NCBI RefSeq assembly: GCF_000150955.2
Contig: NC_011684.1
Span: forward strand, 728,619 to 764,225
Direction of reading: 5' to 3'
Source: Phaeodactylum tricornutum CCAP 1055/1
Taxonomy: Eukaryota > Bacillariophyta > Bacillariophyceae > Surirellales > Neidiaceae
DNA: 35,607 nt
This document shows, piece after piece, positions 30,506 to 35,607 of the stretch. Below the pieces are notes generated by a model. It saw nothing but the letters and a program-made list of their open reading frames with translations, ran no database searches and was not told the DNA's origin. The stretch's first letter is position 1; every line of letters begins with the position of its first letter. The position numbers and the translations under genes were made by a program.

Positions 30506-31827
30506 TTCTCCCACTACCGCAACTAGAGCTACCGCTGCCATACATCCTGGTATGACTGCAAAGACGTCACCTTCATTAAGCACAGATGCCGCCCAATACG
30601 GCTTTCTAGCAATCCCTGCGAGTACCGTAGCATCACGCGGATCCAATAAGATGCAGTAGGAAACCCTCGGGACCCCGTACGTGGAAGTTCTCCAAAGAGA
30701 CGACCAGTCCCCATCTACACAACTTCTAGAGGAAAACGAACTCTACAGGAATTGTCGTAGCCGCACGGTAGTGGAACTGTTTCCTTTGGCTGCGTGCCTG
30801 TTTGCAAGGCCAAAATTTAATTGTCGATTTCACTGGATTCATTCCTCTGCCCCCCTCCCCAGGCAAGACCCTCTATAGTCGCTCCGCCGCCAAATTCAGG
30901 ATCTTGAAGGCATTGTCCGGGACAAGGACGACTTACTCCGCACCAATTATCAACCTGCTCAATACGACCTAAGCCAGAATGGAGCTGCCACTACAAGGTC
31001 CTAGGACCTACTGGTATTTGCCACGCGAGTGCTTTGTCACAGATAAAAAGGCTCGAAATTTGCAGTCGGGTGGTTGTTTGGTTGATTTGCGTGATCTTTT
31101 ACGAAATGCTGTTCTAAAAAAAAACCAAACGAGAGACGCCATTCCAGCTTGGACGCAACCCCCACACTCATGTACCATTAGTTCCTTCCTTGCCATTGTC
31201 CACACCCCTCGTGTGCTTGGTTGATTGCACCACAGATGTCCATTGGCATTGCTCACTTTCATTGTTGAGCCCTGGTTAATGGGTGCCAGTGGAGATTCCA
31301 ATGCCGGAAAGGAGTTTAAGGAATGGGCGGATAATGCCAAAGAAACCCACGGCATCAAGTTTACAGTTTCCCTCAACAATCTCCCGCCTCCGTAAGCCCC
31401 GCGGCTTGCTCTCATTTGCGGACGGACGGCCAACAATCCGCAAATATTGACCAAATCAATTGCCAAGGGGCCTAGACTCTTGCTGGTAGGCCAGGAAAAA
31501 GCACAATTTCACAATAGACGTCGCGCGAGAATACCGTATTCATTGTAACGTTTGCCACGTGTTTGGAAAACAACCATTTTGGGACAGACAATTACAGGAC
31601 CAAATCTTGACCACCACTACAAGGATCAATGCACATTCTGTTGAATTTCCAGACCAAACTGTTTTGTTGTCTCAGAGTAAGTATTCCATTGGAGCTTGCT
31701 TCATATATTTAGTCATTGCAACCAACTTGCTGAGATTTACCAAAAACCATAGTGTGTATTTGAAGGAAACAGTATTAACTGTAAAGTAAGAATTTTTAAT
31801 TTACAATCATGTAAGCCTTTGTCAATT
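30506..31827. other. Unassigned subtelomeric stretch, probably decayed coding fragments
   Basis: No intact gene. Plus-strand frames around 30541-30650, 30681-30878 and 30979-31224 look partly coding but are broken by stops. At about 31287-31395 the plus strand reads MGASGDSNAGKEFKEWADNA and GIKFTVSLNN before a stop; this faintly recalls the D-N-x-G-x-E-F and G-I stretch of a retroelement integrase core, but is too short to claim. Past 31500 the sequence is AT-rich with nothing recognised. Confidence 0.3.
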
Positions 31828-32500
31828 CTAATCATGTAGCCACTTTTGCTCCAACCACAATGCTGGAGCGGCAACCACCTGTGCTTTTGTGATACTGCTA
31901 AGAATGGACACGTTCCGAAAGTCACCCGCCCTGTACAGGGGCAGGACTGTTTTCAAAAGCCCTTCATAGCTCAAACAAATTTCAGGCGTAATTTCCGTCT
32001 TGTAAAAGCTCTGTTTGACTTGTTGGCGGTCCATTTCTTCTTTATTGGTTTGTGTTTCAATGGCACGAGCCTTGCATAGGACATCTGCATTGGACATGGA
32101 TTGTCCGGCATCCGCATTGGCTTACACATTGGCGCTGCTGCTCTACAGAGGCGGCTTTGACGGCCTGACGTTGTTTGGCCAACTTGCTGACTTCAACGCG
32201 GGTTTGTATGTCAATGATAATTTGTATAGATCTCGGAGTCCAATGCGCTCTTCGTCGACGCGCGGGTTGTTGGTGGAAAAGACAAGATCTGCGACGAACA
32301 TTTCGTAGGCATCGGACAAGTTGACGTCGTCTCCCTGATTGTTGTTGGTGCTGATGAGATTGTATGAGTCCGATTTGATATTGTCAAGGAGACTGTACAA
32401 GTGTGTGGTCAACACGACGGTGCCGGCGGGGTAACGGAAGGCATGCTTGCCCGACGTCGCCGCGGATGGGGCAGGCAGCACCGAAAAGGCGCGAGCGCTT
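31828..32500 (-). pseudogene. Frameshifted minus-strand gene fragment, function unknown
   Basis: Minus strand, starting near 32500: SAATSGKHAFRYPAGTVVLT, HLYSLLDNIKSDSYNLIS, DAYEMFVADLVFSTNNPRVD and GLRDLYKL; after a frame change QTRVEVSKLAKQRQAVKAAS; after another, with an in-frame stop, ADAGQSMSNADVLCKARAIE and SYEGLLKTVLPLYRAG. The fragments run in order and look like one coding sequence with at least two frameshifts. I do not recognise it. It is rich in CpG and joins abruptly to the CpG-free helicase fragment at 32507. Confidence 0.5.
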
Positions 32501-32506
32501 TTGAAC

Positions 32507-33095
32507 GATTGAAGTTGCTGAAGTGCCTGCCAACCTCAGAGCCAGCTTGATACTGTATGAGGGAGTGGAGATCAATCAAGTTGTCCAGAACACTACATTT
32601 TCTATGAGAGAAAATGTTAGTGTGTTGAGCAAGGAACTGAAAAAGCTGCTATGCTTCCTCTGGAGACATGATTGTGTTGGAACTAGCATCATTGTCAAGA
32701 CAAGACAAGAGATCTCTGATCTTCTGGAGTGCAGTGTGTCTTCAACTCAGATCATTCAAGGTGGTCTGATTGGCAAGCTTTTGGTTGATGTCTTACTGGA
32801 AAATCCAGCCAGCACAAGTCAATATCCCTTGGGGTGTGTCTATGCTGCAGCTAGATGCTTCCTCATTTCCAAGGGCAAGCTTGTGTTGAGATCAGCTGAT
32901 ACATCTGCTTCCCAAGTTGCCACCATAATGCACTTGTTCAGACTGGCTTTCTGTTCTGTTGTGGGGGCTATGAGCCATCCTCTTGGTTACATGGAGGGAG
33001 CTAAGGTACTGGTGAAAACAGTTATGGAGAGGCCCACCATGAACACCTTTGGACCCATGATCAGGCAGCTCAGAGAGATTCAGATGCAGAAACCC
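32507..33095 (+). pseudogene. Second copy of the TLH-like helicase gene, middle-domain fragment
   Basis: 589 bp aligning without gaps to 20491-21079 (offset 12016), about 95% identical by eye. It encodes ~195 residues of the unassigned middle domain, for example SVLSKELKKLLCFLWRHDC and IMHLFRLAFCSVVGAMSHPL, with no stop. It lacks the zinc fingers, the helicase lobe and a start codon of its own. The left edge abuts an unrelated fragment; the right edge is cut by module C copy 4 after CAGAAACCC. Like the full copy it has no CpG inside. Confidence 0.9.
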
Positions 33096-33410
33096 TAAGG
33101 GCAGGAAGATCCCAGAGAAGTAGGGGTATACCTAGCTGCATACAATTAATCCAAAAACTATTTCTAAGTAATTGCTCCGGGATCTTCAAGTTGGTTTGTC
33201 TTTTGCGTAGGTAACTGCTCCGGGATCTTCAAGTTGGTTTGTCTTTTGCGTAAGTAACTGCTCCGGGATCTTCAAGTTGGTTTGTCTTTTGCGTAGGTAA
33301 CTGCTCCGGGATCTTCAACATAGTTTGTCTCATGATTAAGTAATTGCTCTGGGATCTTCATCATGGTTTGTCTCTTGTCTAAGTAATTCTATTGGATTGG
33401 TGATAAATCA
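33094..33410 (+). repeat. CCTAAGG module, family C, copy 4
   Basis: It starts CCTAAGGGCAGGAAGATCCC, then leader, AT block and about six array units with a 43-bp period (near 33175, 33218, 33261, 33304 and later). It matches copies 1 and 2 up to TTGGTGATAAATC, where module D copy 2 begins instead of the usual distal body. Confidence 0.87.
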
Positions 33411-33916
33411 CCTAAGGAAAAGGAGATCCCTGTGTACTAAACTTATACATGAATGCATATTTTATCTTTACACAGGGATTCATTTTTTACTTAACGCATC
33501 CCACTGGGATCCAAAAAACTCCCACTGAGATTCAAAAACGGTGAAAGTTACTCCACAGGGATAACTAACTTGCTGACGTCTGGCGAACAACTTTCACAGT
33601 CGGTCGTTCTTCCGTAAGTCGCGTCTGCGTTTTGTGTTGCTTACGTACAACTGTGAACAGTCAGTATAGGCCAAAATGGACTTGCCCTTTATACAGCTTC
33701 TAGCTAGTAGAGAATTTTTCTTTCTTCAAATTTTACAACAGAAAACACTCATGGCACCCTGTTTGCATCTACAATGTAGGAAGCGAACAGCATTGACCGC
33801 GGATGTTTTTTTGCGGATAGGGTAGGCTAACACCAGATGAGACTGGTGATCATGTAGTGTGGTGATTTGGAGTGTAATTCGGAGCGTTTTACGAAATCTG
33901 GTGCTTATTTCGCGAC
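33411..33916 (+). repeat. CCTAAGG module, family D, copy 2
   Basis: 506 bp, near-identical to 26630-27135. The leader here is intact: AGATCCCTGTGTA, matched by TACACAGGGATTC in the array about 45 bp on. It is stacked directly on the truncated module C copy 4. Confidence 0.88.
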
Positions 33917-34194
33917 GGACCCGCCCGCTCTTGCGTTGCTCCCCGGAATGGGGAAGACAATGTCAAACTGTTCTACAAGAAAATCCAGGAGCAGGTGAAA
34001 GCTGCGCACCGGGAGTGGGATATTGGAAGTGGTTCGAAAAAGCGCTAAAGCAGGGATTAGCGGCCTCGTAGGACAATCAAGAAAGAGAGCAAACGAAACA
34101 AGCAAGGGTCAATTAAGATGCAAACGACGTCCCGAATCGAGCAATACGAAACAGTTGCGCTGGCTCTGTTGACAGACTGGGCTCTTTGGGAACA
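33917..34194. other. Unassigned stretch between module D and the duplicated subtelomeric segment
   Basis: 278 bp, CpG-rich on its left. A short plus frame (33859-34071, beginning in module D) has no motifs. It may be a diverged relative of 17700-17980. Confidence 0.3.
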
Positions 34195-35030
34195 TTAACA
34201 ACTAGTCCTTTTCAAAATTAGAATTTGTTACGCTTTCTTTGTTTGCTTGTATCTATAGCTGCTCTATACACATGTTGGTTGCATTTTGTTTGATGATTAT
34301 TTTATCTTCTATTTCTATTTGGTGTTACTTGTTCAGCCCCATATACTGACTGCATTTGCAACTTTCTTCATCACTTGCATCATGGGTAGGGAAAGGGTCA
34401 TGCGCGACGGACAACAGCACTCACAGGCTACAATAGCCAAGCAAGGTTTCCTTCCGTCACAGATAGAGTGACCCAATTCGACTGCTTTTTGGCCAAATGA
34501 AACACTGACAAGCCCCTTGCTACCGGAAATGATACCTACCAACACTTCCCGCAATTTTCATTTGTCCAATGCGGCTTCAGCTTCAATTCCAACTTCGGTT
34601 CTCTCCGTCACAATTGCAGCAAGGCATTTTCCATTGTCCATAATATTGCGGCATTTGTCGGCCCCAAATGACATGCTTTTGTTGTGCATTGTGACAGCAT
34701 AGTGGGTAACTGCGGCCAACAAAAGGTTTTATTTGATCCAGGTCGACGGATGCTGTTTGGCCGTTGTCGTTGTTGTCGTCGAAGTCGTCGTTGCTGTTCT
34801 CGTTGTCATTGCAGACAGCACCAACACAGCCAATACCAATCAACGCCAAAACAGATGCAGGCAATGGCTTCGCAGCTGGAGCAAGTTGACTATGGTTCCC
34901 GTACTTGGTATCTTTAGGACGCGGTTTCTGTTATATTTTCATCTTCTGTTCTGACCATTGCAACTGCGGCACAGCCTAGCCTCTCCAGCAGTTTCCATGA
35001 AAAAGCTTGCGGGCAAAACGGCTTGTTTGT
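34195..35030. repeat. Subtelomeric segmental duplication, copy 2
   Basis: Counterpart of 17990-18900, with the same landmarks in the same order (ATCTATAGCTGCTCTA, CACATGTTGGTTGCATTTTG, GATAGAGTGACCCAAT, CCCCAAATGACATGCTTT, CAGTTTCCATGAAAAA). It is the last shared block before the telomere. Confidence 0.82.
34333..34864 (-). pseudogene. Decayed minus-strand reading frame within duplication copy 2
   Basis: Better preserved than copy 1. Minus strand: a hydrophobic start MPASVLALIGIGCVGAVC, an Asn/Asp-rich linker, a one-base frame change near 34700, then HNKSMSFGADKCRNIMDNGK and CLAAIVTERTEVGIEAEAAL, one in-frame TGA (34565-34567), then REVLVGIISGSKGLVSVS and KAVELGHSICDG, ending IWG stop. I do not recognise the family. 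One stop and one frame change separate it from an open gene, so it could also be a gene with unrecognised introns. Confidence 0.42.
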
Positions 35031-35296
35031 GATTTTGTTAGAATTGTGTGTGTAGCACACGAGAAACTTCGGCATGTCACCAGATGACGCAGACGGTGCG
35101 TGTGTCATCCGTCGCTACTTTTCTTTGTCTGTGCATGGAAGCCACTTGTTGGTTCTAGTAACATGTAAAGGATAACTACTCTAAGAAATACTGCGGGAGC
35201 TCTTTTCCCACTTCTAGTTGTATTTTTTGGAAAAGAGCATCTTGTAGGGCACTAACAGGCCAACAATTGTTCTAGGCATAGCATACTTATATTTGC
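35031..35296. other. Telomere-proximal spacer
   Basis: 266 bp of single-copy-looking sequence before the TTAGGG array. It contains a perfect 10-bp inverted repeat, GCTCTTTTCC at 35199-35208 and GGAAAAGAGC at 35229-35238, with a 20-base loop. No CCTAAGG module lies next to the telomere. No gene. Confidence 0.5.
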
Positions 35297-35607
35297 TTAG
35301 GGTTAGGGTTAGGGTTAGGGTTAGGGTTAGGGTTAGGGTTAGGGTTAGGGTTAGGGTTAGGGTTAGGGTTAGGGTTAGGGTTAGGGTTAGGGTTAGGGTT
35401 AGGGTTAGGGTTAGGGTTAGGGTTAGGGTTAGGGTTAGGGTTAGGGTTAGGGTTAGGGTTAGGGTTAGGGTTAGGGTTAGGGTTAGGGTTAGGGTTAGGG
35501 TTAGGGTTAGGGTTAGGGTTAGGGTTAGGGTTAGGGTTAGGGTTAGGGTTAGGGTTAGGGTTAGGGTTAGGGTTAGGGTTAGGGTTAGGGTTAGGGTTAG
35601 GGTTAGG
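35297..35607 (+). repeat. Telomere, TTAGGG repeat array
   Basis: 311 bp of perfect TTAGGG, about 52 hexamers, running to the window edge with no variant unit that I can find. The G-rich strand reads 5' to 3' towards the right, the expected sense for a right-hand chromosome end. Confidence 0.98.

Noticed and set aside
31287-31395. Possible integrase-core remnant
   Set aside because: Only about 30 residues with loose resemblance; the catalytic acidic residues cannot be placed. Mentioned but not called.
22795-33102. CCCTAAGGG at several joins read as a telomere-telomere fusion
   Set aside because: A head-to-head fusion would give TTAGGG runs meeting CCCTAA runs. Here there is at most one CCCTAA and no TTAGGG in the right order, and the first C varies between copies.
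15065-33417. CCTAAGG and GGGATA(A)C motifs recall homing-endonuclease and large-subunit rRNA sites
   Set aside because: Only seven to nine bases match, the flanks do not, and there is no rRNA gene or endonuclease gene in the window. Treated as chance.

Overview
The window is the end of a eukaryotic chromosome. Positions 35297-35607 are an uninterrupted run of about 52 TTAGGG repeats, and everything to its left is the chromosome arm leading into it. Short spliceosomal introns, a plastid protein with a bipartite targeting leader plus a twin-arginine lumen signal, a GT92 glycosyltransferase and copia-type polyprotein remnants all fit a diatom. Phaeodactylum tricornutum is my best guess, from general recognition only.

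Region 1 (1-15064) is ordinary gene-dense chromosome: importin alpha (partial, minus), cytosolic-type GAPDH (plus, one intron), a 2OG-Fe(II)/prolyl-4-hydroxylase-like oxygenase (plus), a thylakoid-lumen TL29-like peroxidase-fold protein (minus), a GT92 glycosyltransferase (plus), a PDZ protein (minus, one intron), a possible small tail-anchored protein (plus) and an ABCB-type half transporter (minus). One hairpin-rich dispersed repeat (about 3650-4320) sits between GAPDH and the oxygenase. The genes are arranged as divergent and convergent pairs and do not form one pathway.

Region 2 (15065-35296) is subtelomere. It is a patchwork of gene fragments separated by ten copies of a module that I do not recognise. 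Every copy begins with CCTAAGG, all ten point the same way (towards the telomere), and they fall into four sequence families (A at 15065; B at 16843, 17166, 22795; C at 23989, 25948, 30169, 33094; D at 26630, 33411). Each has a leader of about 85-100 bp with an AT-rich block, then an array of short repeats. In every family the leader carries the reverse complement of that family's own array motif, although the motif differs between families. Four modules start inside a reading frame (a helicase, a partial second copy of it, a copia polyprotein and an unknown membrane protein), and I do not see any of these frames resume on the far side.

The main intact-looking gene in Region 2 is a large zinc-finger plus DECH-box helicase (19547-22837) close to the telomere. 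It resembles in organisation the telomere-linked RecQ-like helicases (TLH) of fungi. Its last ~2.2 kb contain no CpG at all, unlike its neighbours, and its C-terminal helicase lobe has been replaced by module B. A 589-bp second copy lies at 32507-33095. Other content: two copia fragments, opposing LTR-like remnants, an interstitial telomere-like tandem duplication, a duplicated subtelomeric segment (17990-18900 and 34195-35030) with a decayed minus-strand reading frame, and a novel membrane-protein gene (28510-30173).

My leading hypothesis is that the CCTAAGG modules are a family of chromosome-end or break-associated elements that attach in one orientation and whose recognition motif diversifies by family. 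The sequence facts are direct; the mechanism is inference.
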